Assembly: GCF_029227915.1 (NCBI RefSeq)
Contig: NC_079881.1
Coordinates: 11,011,501-11,075,500 of the forward strand
DNA: 64,000 bases
Direction: 5' to 3'
Source of the DNA: Hydractinia symbiolongicarpus
Lineage: Eukaryota; Cnidaria; Hydrozoa; Anthoathecata; Hydractiniidae
The translations under genes and the position numbers were made by a program. The notes beneath the pieces are model-generated. The model saw only the letters and a program-made list of their open reading frames with translations. It ran no database searches and was not told where the DNA came from. Numbering within the stretch: the stretch's first letter is position 1; every line of letters begins with the position of its first letter. Below, one piece after another: positions 1 to 11,999 of this stretch.

Positions 1-480
1 ACTTGTAAGCCAAGAAAACCATTACAATAACGAAATAACTTAAGTTTCCAAAAATACATCGCACATGTGAGGAGATCATTTATGAAATGTGTGCGCATTT
101 GTGTCACACACCCAGCTTGTGATGACAACACTACATTTATTTAGGTGCAATTTGAGTGTACCTTATGATTACAAGTTGAATGCTCATACAGGAATATGAC
201 AAGCTTTAAATTAACCAATCAAATACTGATTTTTAAAAGCACTTTCATCAAAGAAACTTGCAAGTTATATTTATATATAACTTTTCAATGTTAATTGATT
301 ATCTTTTTTAAACAACATTTTAATTTTTAGTGTTCTGCATCATCAAGATCACATTGAATTTGAGCTAGAAGGTGATCGTCTTCCTGCAAACTTAAGAGGT
401 TGCCACAAAGGAGATATATTCATCACTAATTTGAGAGTAAGATGAATTTAGTTTAAAAAATAATATTTTAGGGACTAGTA
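1..480 (+). repeat. Duplicated WBP2 intron 1/exon 2/intron 2 segment, copy 1 left part
   Basis: This stretch is a near-identical direct copy of 16114-16593, and the homology continues at 4687-5251 (copy 2: 16592-17156) on the far side of a transposon. It includes a duplicate of WBP2 exon 2 at 331-436, with AG acceptor and GT donor intact. I saw only a single-base difference in roughly 1 kb (near 4805). The copy runs off the left edge, so its full length is unknown. It lies upstream of WBP2 exon 1 (13282), so the extra exon is unlikely to be spliced into the gene. It is either a very recent tandem duplication or two haplotypes joined in assembly. Confidence 0.9.
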
Positions 481-3400
481 CCCAGCCGGCACAAAGATGT
501 CTAAAAGACGTCTTTTAGACATCTTCCGCATTTCTAAAAGACGTCTTTTTTAGCGCTGATTTGTCCGTCTATAATGCATCTTTTTAAGCGTCTAAAAGAG
601 GTCTTTTCAAAGATGCATTCCAAAAGATCTCTTTTAGACATCTTTTAAAAGACGTCTTTCCAAAGACGTCTTTTAAACGTTTTAAAGAAATTTTTTTACG
701 ACGCGTCTTTTTAAAGACGTCTTTTAGACCTTTTACAGATGTAGGAGCGACTAAAATGCATCTTAAATGCAACTTTTTAAATGCATCTTCCCAAAGACTT
801 CTTTTAGACGTTTTTAAGAAAAACTATTACGACGCGTCTTTTTAAAGACGCCTTTTAGACCTTTTACAGATGTAGAAGCGACTAAAATGCATCTTAAATG
901 CAACTTCTTAAATGCATCTTGACAAAGACTTCTTTTATCTATCTATAAGACGTCTTCCTTTGTTTTTGTTGTTTTTGTAGGCATTTGATAAAATAAATTT
1001 AAGACGTTTACGTTAACGTTTTAAAACGTACATTTTTAATAAATTGCAGAAATAACGACATGAAAGACGACAAATATTTTGCGATAAAAATATTTTGAAC
1101 TTTTTATATCAAACTCGTACAATAAATATATTTTATAATTACATAAATATAATTTAAATATAACCGGAAATAAATAAATAAAATATTATTAATAATCAAC
1201 ACTATACAATTCATTTATATATTCATATTTACAAATTGTGATCATTACAATAATCTGTAATACGAATTCTACTTGTGAACTTATCCATGCTATTTAAAGC
1301 ATAAATTGGAACTCTAGTCGAAAAAATCTTAAGCATATTGAGCTTAGGCCATATGAAAGAGTCACCTTAAAAATTTTGTGAAAGTTGCTAGTAGTTGAAA
1401 TTCGTCGTAACGCTTGCAAGGCCGAAATAAACAAAATAAATATTGGAAATAATAAGGAAGTCTGTTCAGAAGAAACAAAAAGAGATATATTAAATGTATA
1501 AATGACATTCATAAATGAGGTAAGTCGAAAGGGCTTTTTATTTGTTTTTTGGAAATTTATACATTTAAGGTACCCCTTATGTCCCTGATCCTTTGACTGG
1601 GAGCGTTTCGAAGTTTGGTTCCAATTATGCGTCTCATCTCTTGTTCGTTCGCATCTTTAAAACGCTCGTTGACAGATTCTAGAGAGAAAGAAATAGCTTA
1701 TTTCCAGATAAATAATAGATTTTTATAGAAACGTAGTCAGTAAATGTTTGAGAAATAGACCAATGAACCTAACGCGATCATTTGCATACTATGTAATAGC
1801 AAAACGATTTACTCATTATTTTTGTAAATGACTGTAGCACAGTAGAACATTCTTAAAACATTATAACTTGAATCAACCGTGCCTTTCTCAATCAATCTCT
1901 CTATCCAAAAACTAAGAGAAAACACACCATACATAGAAGGGTAACAACGTAATACATCAGCTAATACACGTACCTACTATAATTCTATAAATTAATTTCC
2001 CTTCCAGCGGGACTTTGTCTTTCTTGCCTTTTAAATTGGCTTGCGCCATGAATGTAGTGGTGAAGATCCTGACGAAAATTAAAATTAAAATTAAAGGTAA
2101 GTAGAAATAAACTACTAAGGAGAGTGTATTTCCTTAAGGAGAAAAAATTATACCTTTACCTATTCATTGCGAGACGTACAGCATCTCTGTAGTCCACCCC
2201 GCCAATTTGTGATATTTGTTGTTTCTAAAAAGATAAACTAGATTGTGTAAATTAAAGGTATTACAATAATGCTAGTTTCAAAATTAAGAATATAAATAAA
2301 ATCACTAAAGCCTGGTTCCCACCAATGCGTTTATCGATAAACAGATGTTTATTTTTAAAGTCATAAAGTTAAAACTGAACAATTTTACATTGCTTTCCGA
2401 TTTGAGTCATGATGTCGACATTAAATGATAATGATCAAATAATAAAAATATCATTCAATGTTAAAATGGGATATCAGGCTAATAAAAACCTCACCATTGC
2501 CGTGAAGTCTTCAGGATTTCCCAAACGTTCCTCACAAAGCTCAAGTTCTTCCCTGTTGTCAATTTGAACCAGAGGCCTTTTGTCAACTGGTACCTGGTTT
2601 TGCCCTTCCATACCATCTATTCGCCTTTCCAGGCGAACAAGGTACCTGCACATTTTCTTTTGATTCTCCAGAATCTGATTGCATGTTTCTAAATTGTATA
2701 TAAAATGTAACAAACCCATTTAAACAAAGGAAAATTAAAAACATAGTATTGGACGTTTACAAAGATTACAAAGAAAAGTTATACCTTGTAACGAGTCTAA
2801 TGATGGTTTTTTTGATGAACTTTGAGAGCTATAAAAATTCGGAAACTAATCTTCAGAATGACCCAAAAACTCAATAAAACATTAGTTGAACAAATCAATC
2901 AAATAATAAATAATAACAAATAAATCAAAACAAAAGTTGATTTAAACACTCTCTGGAACATCCACTTTTAGCTGCCCATCGTGAAATGTCAGATAAAATT
3001 AATGATTCTGGATTGGTCACTGTATCCAGACTGTTATACAGAATTTCATTTTCATTTGATGAGAATGAGGAATCTAAAGGCTCGTCATCACAACTGATAC
3101 ATCTATCATTTTCATTGTCAGAAGGATTGCTTAACAGGTCATGTTGATCACTATCTTCACCGTTTAAAATCTCGTCAACTTTTTGATTAACCAATCTCCT
3201 TTCTTTGCGGAGACGGGAATCATTCATTGCCCAAAGTGACAGTATCTGAAAATTTAGTTGAAGGTTTGTTTCAAATTTAAAAAACAAAATGTATATATAT
3301 ATAAATTTTATTTTACCAAAACATGTTTTCATTAATGACACCAAAATATAATTAGTTTTTAGTTATGTGGTCTCTTTATGTATGTTGATATTATGTAAAC

Positions 3401-4686
3401 ATGGCATAACTGAACTTTCTGCAGATTAAAATCACTCTGAAACACCTGGACAGTGTCATGAATGGTAAATATGAAAAATTGACTTTGTTGATTGACTGGT
3501 AAAGGAAGAAAGGCGGAGGGCAGAGCTTCCATTGACAGTTTGTACCGAAGAGCAATAAGACAGGGTTAGGATTAGAGTTAGATAAAGATAAAATTAGACA
3601 GTATTTTCCATTTACCTTGAAGTTAGCTAGCGTCCTATATAGCTAGGTGCTACCTAATAACTAATTAGCTAGCTTCAGCAGTGTATAACAAAAACAAAAT
3701 ATATACATTTTCTCAATTTCTTTCAAGGTTAAAAGAAATAGTTTTTGTCTAAAAATAAAAGCATATAGAATAAAAATAACGGTTCCTTCATTAAACACCA
3801 AAACCAGAAAACAAATTTGATTTCTTTAATATTTTCTTTCCAGTCTTTGTCCTTTTTTTTGACTACTGGCTGGCTAGCTGGGTTTGCTTGTTTACATATC
3901 GCCATCTTTCTGTAAAAGATGGCCGGGACCGACTTTTTGTGTCCAGGGAAACCGAACACGAATTTGACCTTTAGACTTAGTACTAAAAACCGCTGTACTC
4001 TATTCCGAGAATCACAAAACAAAAATACTTACTTTTTAAACGACCGGTATCCCGCAGATGCTTTCATGAAACTACCGCCAATTTTTATTGAGTGTTCCAA
4101 TGGTCAAGTGTCAAAGAATATCCGTCAGGGGGTGCAGGAAAACAAAATTACGACGTAATGAAATAAAAACGTATTATGAAGGGTCGCCAAAATACATTAG
4201 TATTTAAAAATAATTAAAAGTGACAATTACCACTTTCAATTTCGTGAAAAATTGATTTCCTACAAAATAAACATGCTAACTAAGTTTGCGAACACCCCCG
4301 TTATTTTAAATCGAATTTTCCATATAAAAAATCGAACGTCTTTTAAAAGACGCATTTTAGACCACTTTTAGAAGTAGGAAAAGACGTCTTTTAAAAGACG
4401 CGTTTTAGATGCATTATAGCAAAAAGAGAAAGACGTCTTTTAAAAGATATATTTTAGATAACTTTTAGATGTCTTTTAAAAGACGTCTTTTAAAGATCTT
4501 CTAAAAGACATCTAAAATGCGTATACTACAGGATTCGCATTTATTTACTTTCAAAAGACGTATAAAAGATGTCTTTTGAAAGACGTTCTTAAGAAGATGC
4601 ATTAAAGACATCTTAATAGCGTTTTCTAACAGAAGATTAAAAAAAGACATCTTAAGACGTCTAAAAGACGTCTTGTGCCGGCTGGG
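481..4686. mobile_element. 4.2 kb DNA transposon, CCCAGCCGGCACAA ends, TA target duplication
   Basis: The ends are inverted (CCCAGCCGGCACAA left, TTGTGCCGGCTGGG right), followed inward by arrays of AAAGACGTCTTTT-type palindromic repeats (481-960 and 4330-4680). The duplicated locus at 16593 gives the empty site: the flanks join there as AGTAGCGG, while here a TA lies on both sides of the element, so the target duplication is TA. The interior carries exon-like segments of a DUF4806-type gene on the minus strand. I do not see a recognisable transposase, so the superfamily is not assigned. A decayed relative with the same repeats lies at 21800-22100. Confidence 0.85.
1990..3245 (-). pseudogene. 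DUF4806-like transposon-borne gene, exon series
   Basis: Five minus-strand segments read as exons. The first is about 2940-3245 (acidic, Ser-rich, ending in a WAAKSGCSRECLNQLL segment). Then come 2785-2828 (Ser/Lys linker), 2495-2698 (a coiled stretch followed by a DUF4806-like start around NREELELCEERLG), 2160-2224 (QIGGVDYRDAVRLAMNR, resembling the IGG core of DUF4806) and about 1990-2068. The acceptor AG and donor GT sites of the middle exons are visible and in phase. The first exon has no convincing donor and an expected linker exon is missing, so this is probably a damaged copy. The function of DUF4806 proteins is unknown, and they are common in cnidarian transposons. The family assignment is from motif memory, not a search. 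Confidence 0.45.
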
Positions 4687-5251
4687 TAGCGGACTCTGAC
4701 TGTCTTATGTGGATTTATTTTTGTAAAAATGTTTTATTAAAATTTTAAAAAGAGACTTTTGTGAAAATTAATTTTATACATGCAAAAAAATTTAATAAAA
4801 GTATGAAAAGAGAAATTTCTAGAATTTTTATGTTAATATATTTTCACAATATATATAACAAATTTAAGGAACAAATAAATACGAAAGTCAATATATCACT
4901 CTCATTTTTTTAAAGATATATCATGTGCTACTTCTGATTTGTCTTTTTCACTTGTGTTTTTGCTTTCTTGTGTTACCCTTTCTTCAAAGTTTTTTTCTTG
5001 CACATCTATCGAAACAAACAATTCAAGAATTTGTCTGTTCGTGGTTCTGCATATATGATTCTTGTAAGAGTAGGCTCCATTAACGTAGAGTCGTGTTGAC
5101 CCCCTTAAAGAGGTAGATTCCCATAAAAACCCATTATGAATTATCAGAGACATTCGTATTTCCAGATACATAGTCATGTCAATAACCAATGTGGATGGTG
5201 AAAGCAGTATATCCTAATGCAATGAATGCTTTTGACAAGATATAGATCTGT
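4687..5251 (+). repeat. Duplicated WBP2 intron segment, copy 1 right part
   Basis: Matches 16592-17156 almost base for base. Homology stops abruptly at 5251, where copy 1 enters a ~54 bp satellite while copy 2 continues as WBP2 intron 2. The identical 95-codon open frames in both copies (minus strand) are intronic and show no protein signature. Confidence 0.9.
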
Positions 5252-5254
5252 GAT

Positions 5255-5650
5255 GCGATCTAAAAAAATATTTCTATCGCCGTTTTTCGTTTTTCAACTT
5301 TTAACATGCGATCTAAAAAAACATTTCTATCGCCGTTTTTCGTTTTTAAACTTTTGAAAATGCGATCTAAAAAAAAACATTTCTATCGCCGTTTTTCGTT
5401 TTTCAACTTTTAACATGCGATCTAAAAAAACATTTCTATCGCCGTTTTTCGTTTTTAAACTTTTGAAAATGCGATCTAAAAAAAACATTTCTATCGCCGT
5501 TTTTCGTTTTTCAACTTTTAACATGCAATCTAAAAAAAACATTTCTATCGCCGTTTTTCGTTTTAAAACTTTTAAAATGCGATCTAAAAAAACATTTCTA
5601 TCGCCGTTTTTCGTTTTTAAACTTTTAAAATGCGATCTAAAAAATATTTT
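5255..5650. repeat. ~54 bp satellite array
   Basis: About eight tandem monomers of 51-56 bp, each containing GCGATCTAAAAAA, TTTCTATCGCCG and TTTTTCGTTTTT. The same family appears in reverse orientation at 53330-53840. Open frames across the array come from its periodicity, not from coding. Confidence 0.92.
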
Positions 5651-5655
5651 ATTTT

Positions 5656-5970
5656 GAAACTCATATACGGATTTAATACAATGTCAAACGATTTTCTTTT
5701 TTTTAAAACCATACGCATCTAATTAAAATCTCATACGAATTTTTTGTTAAACTTGTACGAATTTAACTCATACGAATTTAATTTAAAACTCATACGAATT
5801 TAATTTAAAACTCATACGAATTTAATTTAAAACTCATACGAATTTAATTTAAAACTCATACGAATTTTATACGAATTTAAAAAAATTTCATACGAATTTA
5901 ATTACTGTATGGCAAAAGAAAATTTGTATAGCATATACGAATTTTTTTTATACGAATTGCTACGAATTTT
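5656..5970. repeat. CATACGAATTTAATTTAAAA short tandem repeat
   Basis: An irregular array of 22-25 bp units built on CATACGAATTT, starting directly after the 54 bp satellite. No genes. 5970-6087 is unremarkable AT-rich sequence. Confidence 0.85.
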
Positions 5971-6130
5971 GTAGATGACCCCTAAATTATGTGATATAAT
6001 CTATCATATACTGCATGTACTAAAGCGTTCCACATGAATGTGTGGCACAGTTTACAAAACATACAACGACGTTAATGCCAGGTGTTACCCAGTGGGCACT
6101 TCAACGTTGAATCAACGTTGAAAAGACGTT

Positions 6131-6432
6131 GCTTGCGACGTTGAAAAGACGTTGATTTTACGTTGCAAATGAAAGTTTTTTTGACGTCTTTTTCCGACGT
6201 CTATTCAACGTCGGACATCAACGTCTTTTCAACGTTGAAACAACGTCTCGCAACGTCTTTTCAACGTTGAAACAACGTCTCGCAACGTCTTTTCAACGTT
6301 GAAACAACGTTGCAGGACGTTGTTTCAACGTTGAAAAGACGTTGATGTCCGACGTTGAATAGACGTCGGAAAAAGACGTCAAAAAAACTTTCATTTGCAA
6401 CGTAAAATCAACGTCTTTTCAACGTCGCAAGC
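6131..6432. repeat. Large perfect palindrome in transposon subterminal region
   Basis: Two arms of about 117 bp (outer ends 6131 and 6432) are reverse complements of each other, separated by AACGTC/GACGTT repeat units. It could extrude as a cruciform. It sits just inside the left end of the 5.7 kb element. Confidence 0.85.
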
Positions 6433-6599
6433 TACGTTGAAACAACGTCCTGCAACGTCTCTTCAACGTTGAAACAACGTCTCGCTACGTCTTTTAAACA
6501 TTGAAATAACTTCTCGCAACGTCTTTTCAACGTTGAAAAAACGTCTAACAACGTCTAATCAACGTCGTTTGGAAATGCTCTCGCAACCGTTATTCAGCG

Positions 6600-7559
6600 T
6601 CTTTTCAACCTTAAGAAACAGACAAACTTGACCGAATCAAATCATAATCGCCATTGTGGCTTCAGTTTTATATGTCCATAGTTTACATGTCCATGTATCT
6701 ATTCCCTAGCATGATTCCGACGCTTATATTTGTGTTACGTTATTTGTACATGGTTATTGCGAAAAAGAAATAAAATCATTTCTACGATATGTCATTTTTT
6801 TATTATAAACATCGGCAGTATATACAACTTCTCCGCTGAAAACTTCCTAAATGAAACTTAACGGAGTTTTATAATACAAAATATAAAAACGATATTTCAA
6901 GTATTCACAACTGGTACTATGTGAGAATCTCCAGCGTTCCAACCCAATGCAAAAAATGTAACGCAGCAATGACGAGGTTGTTAAACGTGCAGTATTTGCA
7001 AATTTATAGCTGCGATTTCATGTGCCAGGCACGCCTCCTGATAAGGCAGCCTGTTAGTATGCTCAAATCACCTAAAGTGTCAAGCAAAACTGTTGCACCG
7101 AAGTCTTTAATCAAGCATTGGTTAGAGAAAAAGTATGTTTTCTTAATGAAGTCAGAGTTGAATACAAGGGTGTTTGTTAAGGATACCAGATGCGAATAAA
7201 TACGATCATGATGCTATACTTTATAAAAAGTGTGAAAAGCCACCGTCCTCACCAGGTGCAAGAAGTCCAGGAATCGAGGTTGAAAATTACAATAAAAATA
7301 TAATGAATATTATATTAGCACTGTATTTCCTTAAAAAAAGCACCCACTCATGCATATTCCATACTTTTACTAGTCACAAGTCCGATCTCTAGTAGAAACA
7401 CTAAAAATTGTTGAGCTAAAATCACTTTAACATTTTGCCATTCTAATTTTCTGCCACCCAATCAAAATTAATATAAGCTAGAAGAATTTATTACGGCGCT
7501 TGAAAAATTTATAATCCTCTCTGATATAAAAGTTGTAAATTATTTAAAAATTAATCGAT
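6600..7559. other. Transposon interior, no gene recognised
   Basis: AT-rich sequence inside the 5.7 kb element. Around 7018-7100 it resembles the 162 bp repeat found at 9491-10020 (shared CCAGGCACGCC and GGCAGCCTGTTAG stretches). No open frame here has a protein signature. Confidence 0.5.
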
Positions 7560-8797
7560 TTAATTTTCTTCGGCATTAGTTCTTCCCGCTCCTCCACATC
7601 TATCAGGTGCATATTTAAGGATTGATGCCGTACACGCACGAACTTCTCCTTCTGTCGCATTCTTTTGATGTTTGATAACAGTTTCTACAACGTAACAAAA
7701 TTCTTATCACATATTGATGGAGGTAGTTTACAGTACAACAGCTGGACAAATAGATTTCCTCAGATTAATGTATTATTAATTAAATCTAACGGATTAATGT
7801 ATGTTAAAGGTATTTAATATCAATGTTGTATTAAGGGTATAAAAAAGTGCGAGAATAAAAGCGTGCAAAATAAAAAAGTGTGAAACTTGTTATCCCATGA
7901 AAACACTAAAATCGCACTTCCTAAAAATGTTGCCGATTAACACTAATTAATTCCGCCCTAATCTAAAAAAATTGAGGGACTAAAATTAATCCCACACTTT
8001 TTTTATTTTCACACTTTATACCCTTAAGGTATATAATATGCCTTATGTACTAATCTTTGTGCATATTAAATTCCACATATTTGTGCTTAAAGAATGTACA
8101 TGTATATACAAATAAGAAATCTGTTTTGAACATTTTGTAAAAAAATTATGTAAGCACTTACCAGAGTCTTGAGCATCATCTTCTATATGTCGATATGTCA
8201 TTGGTGGTTCACTTGGTATTGGTTTTTCTAAAAGTTTTCATTTTTGCATAAAAAAATCATAGCAACAGTGCTTTTCAAAAATAAATGTTTGAAAACTTTG
8301 AACATTTCGAAATACACAAAGTAAAAACGTAACAAGCTTTTACGAATTGCATAAAAATTGCATAAAAATTTCTGGAATACAAAATTAATCATACTTTTTG
8401 TAAACAATACATCACAAGACGGCGAGCTTTGTTTTTTTGTGATGACTTCTTCGTCATCCGTTTCTGCCTCCGTGAAATCAAACTCCTCACATAGTTTTCT
8501 ATCTGTAAAGATAATATATAATGGTTCTGATACATGATTAGTTTTTTTTAAAGTTGTATTTGACTAATTAATTGAAGTAAAGCCACTTAGCATCGTACCT
8601 CCTGTAATTTTAACTCGGACTAGTGGAAATTTGTGCCATAATGCTGTAGGTTCTTTTAATTCTGCAGCTGCCTTCTCGACATTCAAAAAACTTGGCCAGT
8701 AGACTAAATTATTTTTTATCCAAACTGTTGGTATTGTACCTTCTTCTTCTTGTTTGTTTTCCAACCATATTGCTCGGCTCCAACTCATTTTATTCAA
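7560..8797 (-). CDS. Transposon-borne four-exon protein, unknown function
   Basis: Minus-strand exons at 8599-8797, 8416-8502, 8162-8227 and 7560-7684 have GT/AG boundaries and end in a TAA at 7560-7562. The first exon has a compact Trp-rich pattern (SRAIWLENK, VYWPSF, LWHKFPLVRVKITG). The second and third are acidic linkers, and the last is a short Cys/Ala-rich tail. The first exon resembles the N-terminal part of proteins that carry DUF4806 further on, so this gene and the minus-strand gene in the 481-4686 element may be two halves of one transposon protein family. I cannot name a biochemical role. Confidence 0.45.
7835..8023. mobile_element. 189 bp MITE flanked by TTAA
   Basis: Inverted ends GGGTATAAA...TTTATACCC lie between TTAA on both sides (7831-7834 and 8024-8027), with imperfect inner inverted repeats (AAAGTG.GA.AATAAAA against TTTTATTTTCACACTTT). 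TTAA duplications are typical of piggyBac and some Kolobok elements. It is nested inside the 5.7 kb element, so it is younger. Confidence 0.75.
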
Positions 8798-8799
8798 AT

Positions 8800-9490
8800 A
8801 TAGCTAATATAAAACAATGGTTACTCAAGGGAATTAAGGATTTAAATATTGACTTAACATGACAAGATCAAATACCGGATTGTAAGACTGTCGAATGAGG
8901 CATGAAGTTGGCTGATAGAAAATCTCAATCTTTTTCCAGCTCTTTGCAATAATTACAAGTTTAATAACTAAGTTTTAACCTAATTTGTATATATACATAA
9001 TACTAGTGGTGTGTGCAGGTCTCTGGTATAAAGCAAGTAGTGATCACCAAGTTAATTTTCTTATTTTTGTTATAATTTTAGTGTAAGAATTGTAATTTAT
9101 CAAGCAAGCAAGCACTCTATTTTTTAATAGAATTCCACAGGTGCACAAAATGTATTGAAGGAACCTTCAAGCAGACAATACAATCATAAGTTTTCAATCC
9201 TCTACGTTTATTTATCAGCATTTTCACTTCTGCATAGTTATGAATGTCTTTCAAGTACTTAAATGTCACAATTTTTTGCGAATCGATCGAGTTCAGATAT
9301 TTCGCGGGATTAAATTTTAGTCAATATGCCTTTTTCATGAAAAGTTGGATTTTTTAAGTCAAAACAAATTAAAAGAATTTACATGGGCTTTGGAACAAAA
9401 CATGCAGCTTTTTAAATATGATGATTTATAACTAAGAATTACTAAATACTTGATATTTAGCTTCAGCTATATATTTTTTTGTCACAATGT
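8800..9490. other. No gene recognised
   Basis: AT-rich transposon interior without a credible open frame or repeat. Confidence 0.4.
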
Positions 9491-10020
9491 TTTCGAATAG
9501 ATTGCTATAAATGCTTGCATATGCCAGGCACGCCCTCTTATAAGGCAGCCTGTTAGCATGCTCCAACCACCTGTATGTGTCAAGCATAACTGGTGCACAT
9601 GAAAGCAAAATAGCAAAAATTTTAAATGGTTATTGAATCAAAAGTTATATCTTCAAATAGATTGCTATAAGTATGCTTGCATGTGCCAGGCACGCCCTCT
9701 TATAAGGCAGCCTGTCAGCATGCTCCAACCACCTGTATGTGTCAAGCATAACTGGTGCACATGAAAGCAAAATAGCAAAAATTTTAAATGGTTATTGAAT
9801 CAAAAGTTATATCTTCAAATAGATTGCTATAAGTATGCTTGCATGTGCCAGGCACGCCCTCTTATAAGGCAGCCTGTCAGCATGCTCCAACCACCTGTAT
9901 GTGTCAAGCATAACTGGTGCACATGAAAGCAAAATAGCAAAAAATTTAAATGGTTATTGAATCAAAAGTTATATCTTCAAATAAATTAGTAAACGTATGC
10001 TTGCATATGCCAGGCATGCA
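9491..10020. repeat. 162 bp tandem repeat, 3.3 copies
   Basis: Units starting near 9491, 9651, 9813 and 9975 share ATAGATTGCTATAA, TGCCAGGCACGCCCTC, GGCAGCCTGT and CAAAAGTTATATCTTC. Copies 2 and 3 are almost identical, copy 1 slightly diverged and copy 4 partial, as expected from recent unequal exchange. Confidence 0.92.
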
Positions 10021-10196
10021 TTAATTTCGCAAATCAGTCAATGAAAATTTTTGGGAGACTTAATTTCTCGAATGCAATGCAAATTCGCAAAAAATTCTGA
10101 CAATAAATATATATGTAGAATAAAATATAAATATTTTATTGTTTTGTTTTTACATAGAGTGCTCAATAAAAATCGAGCTGAATAATATATAAATTA

Positions 10197-10439
10197 TTAT
10201 AATCTACTGAGTTGAATAAGCAATTGAGACAACAAAGGTCTCTCATGTGGTTTGTTTTTTAACATGTTTGTTGCAATCATCAAAAGCTTTTCTGATGCAA
10301 CATGTTTAGCAATACTTTCAAAGTTGTATCCCAATGTATATACATCTGTTTCACAGGAGACATATGAGCCAGGTACATTGCGCAATTCGAATAATAAAAA
10401 TAATTTAGGGTCAAACGATTTATTTCTAGAATGTGTCAA
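10197..10439 (-). pseudogene. Protein-kinase C-lobe-like fragment
   Basis: The minus-strand frame reads SCETDVYTLGYNFESIAKHV followed by an AxxMLKNKPHERPLLSQLL segment. This matches the end of a kinase fold (the D-x-x-S/T-L-G helix F region and the RP-containing helix I region). There is no N-lobe, catalytic loop or DFG upstream, so this is an isolated fragment, perhaps carried by the surrounding transposon. Confidence 0.4.
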
Positions 10440-11328
10440 ATAAATATGCGTGAAAATTTTAGCTAACTTTTTCTTTCTTTAGATTCTGCTACGAATGCTA
10501 CCGAAGCAAAGTTTACGAATTAGCATATGCTGTACAGAAATACTTTACTCACGTCTGTGGTTCTTCGCCCTTTTCGCCTTGTGAGTTGATACGAACTTCT
10601 TAGGGGCTTAGGCGCGAATTTCCTCATCGAAAGTTTCCCGCCAATGACTAGGAGGGATATTACATGCGACAAAGTAAAGGTTTAAATATGTGAAAGCGAA
10701 GTAAATAAACAGTTATTATTGTATTATAAATTATAATTTGACAAAATGGATTGTATTTTAAATGTCTCACATCCATAATACAAGTTGAAATATTTGTTTC
10801 TCTCAAAATACGAGGACAAAAAACCCCCTGATAAATATTACAAAAAATAAATCGAACGTTTGGTACGCTCTGTTGAAAAAAAATCCATTGAATGTTTTGT
10901 GTACATTTCATGTTTGTGTTCATTCATTCTCTGATGTTATGTCACAAAAGTTTTAACATAGCATAAGAGAATGAATGCACATTCGGCTCTTATGTAAAAA
11001 AGTACATAGATGCGGCTGTAAAGTTGCAAACAAATGGTAATATTTTGAAGTAGTAAAACTGCAGTAAAATTAGCGATATATATGAAAAACAACATAACGT
11101 CGGCATTAATATATCCAATCGCTGACAAATTACAAAAAAATTAAGTAAAACGTGCGTTCTTTATTTCTAGTTTATGACGATCTTTAACAAACACCGAGTA
11201 CGCTTCGTTATTTTGTTGGACAGTTTGGAACACTTCTATGAACGTCTGTTTGAGATATAACTTTGCAGGCCAGTGTGAGACGAACTAAAACAAATAAGAT
11301 TTGAACGGAACAGATTCTCGGTAAAAAG
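10440..11328. other. No gene recognised
   Basis: AT-rich interior of the 5.7 kb element; only short open frames without signatures. From 11330 the AACGTTGAATAAACGTCG subterminal repeats begin. Confidence 0.4.
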
Positions 11329-11928
11329 TTAATTTGGTGCAACGTTGAATAAACGTCGATAAGACGTCGGTTGAATCAACGTTGCAGTGCAACGTTGAAT
11401 AAACGTCGATAAGACGTCGGTTGAATCAACGTTGCGGGTGCGACGTTGAATAGACGTCGGTTGAATCAACGTTGCGGGAGTGACGTTGAATAAACGTCGA
11501 TAAGACGTCGGTTGAATCAACGTTGCAGTACGACGTTGAATAAACGTCGGTTTTACGATCGTTGAAACAACGTCTTTTTTCGACGTTGTATCAACGTTGA
11601 TATCACGTCGGTTGAAACAACGTTGTGGAAACGACGTTGAAAAGACGTCGATGATGCGACGTTGTATTCATGTCGGAGGGCAACGTTGAAAAGACGTTGA
11701 ATTTACGTCGGTTGCATCGACGTTGCAGACCCAACGTTGATTAGACGTTGAATGTTGGTTGCGACGTCGCGACCAGAATTCAACGTCTAATCAACGTTGA
11801 AAAGACGTCGTGTGCCCACTGGGTTATAGTTACTTGTGACTAAACCAGACAGGTCCCCCTGCCTAGTTAGTAAAAAGGCTATGTGAGCATCTAAAGATAC
11901 ATAAAGTTCTTCATATAAATACATTTAA

Positions 11929-11996
11929 GCCCTGTTGGTCTAATGACTATGACACTCATGTAAATGAGAGATCTAGGTTCAAATCCTGGACAGGGC
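11929..11996 (+). tRNA. tRNA-Pro-like pseudogene or SINE head
   Basis: A 68-base tRNA-like block has acceptor arms GCCCTGT/ACAGGGC, a TGGTCTAATG A-box and a perfect GGTTCAAATCC B-box inside a CTAGG/CCTGG T-stem. The D and T arms look like eukaryotic tRNA-Pro. The anticodon arm is about three bases short and has no normal seven-base loop, so a working tRNA is unlikely. It could be the head of a tRNA-derived SINE. Confidence 0.55.
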
Positions 11997-11999
11997 TAG

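Larger units (their letters stand above)
6088..11823. mobile_element. 5.7 kb DNA transposon with CCCAGTGGGCAC ends
   Basis: The left end CCCAGTGGGCAC (6088) and right end GTGCCCACTGGG (ending 11823) are inverted. Both are followed inward by dense AACGTTGAAAAGACGT-type repeats (6088-6600 and 11330-11810). TTA precedes the left end and follows the right end, consistent with a short TA/TTA target duplication. The ends resemble those of the 481-4686 element, so the two are probably of one superfamily. The interior holds a four-exon minus-strand gene, a nested TTAA-flanked MITE, a 162 bp tandem repeat and a kinase-like fragment. No transposase was recognised. Confidence 0.75.

Noticed and set aside
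4902-5189. 95-codon frame repeated exactly at 16807-17094
   Set aside because: Lies in a duplicated WBP2 intron; identity reflects recent duplication, not coding selection.
5327-5657. Repetitive open frames on both strands
   Set aside because: Periodicity of the 54 bp satellite keeps frames open; no protein signature.
9491-10020. Possible CRISPR-like spaced repeats
   Set aside because: Whole units of 162 bp are repeated with no unique spacers; this is an ordinary tandem repeat in a eukaryotic genome.
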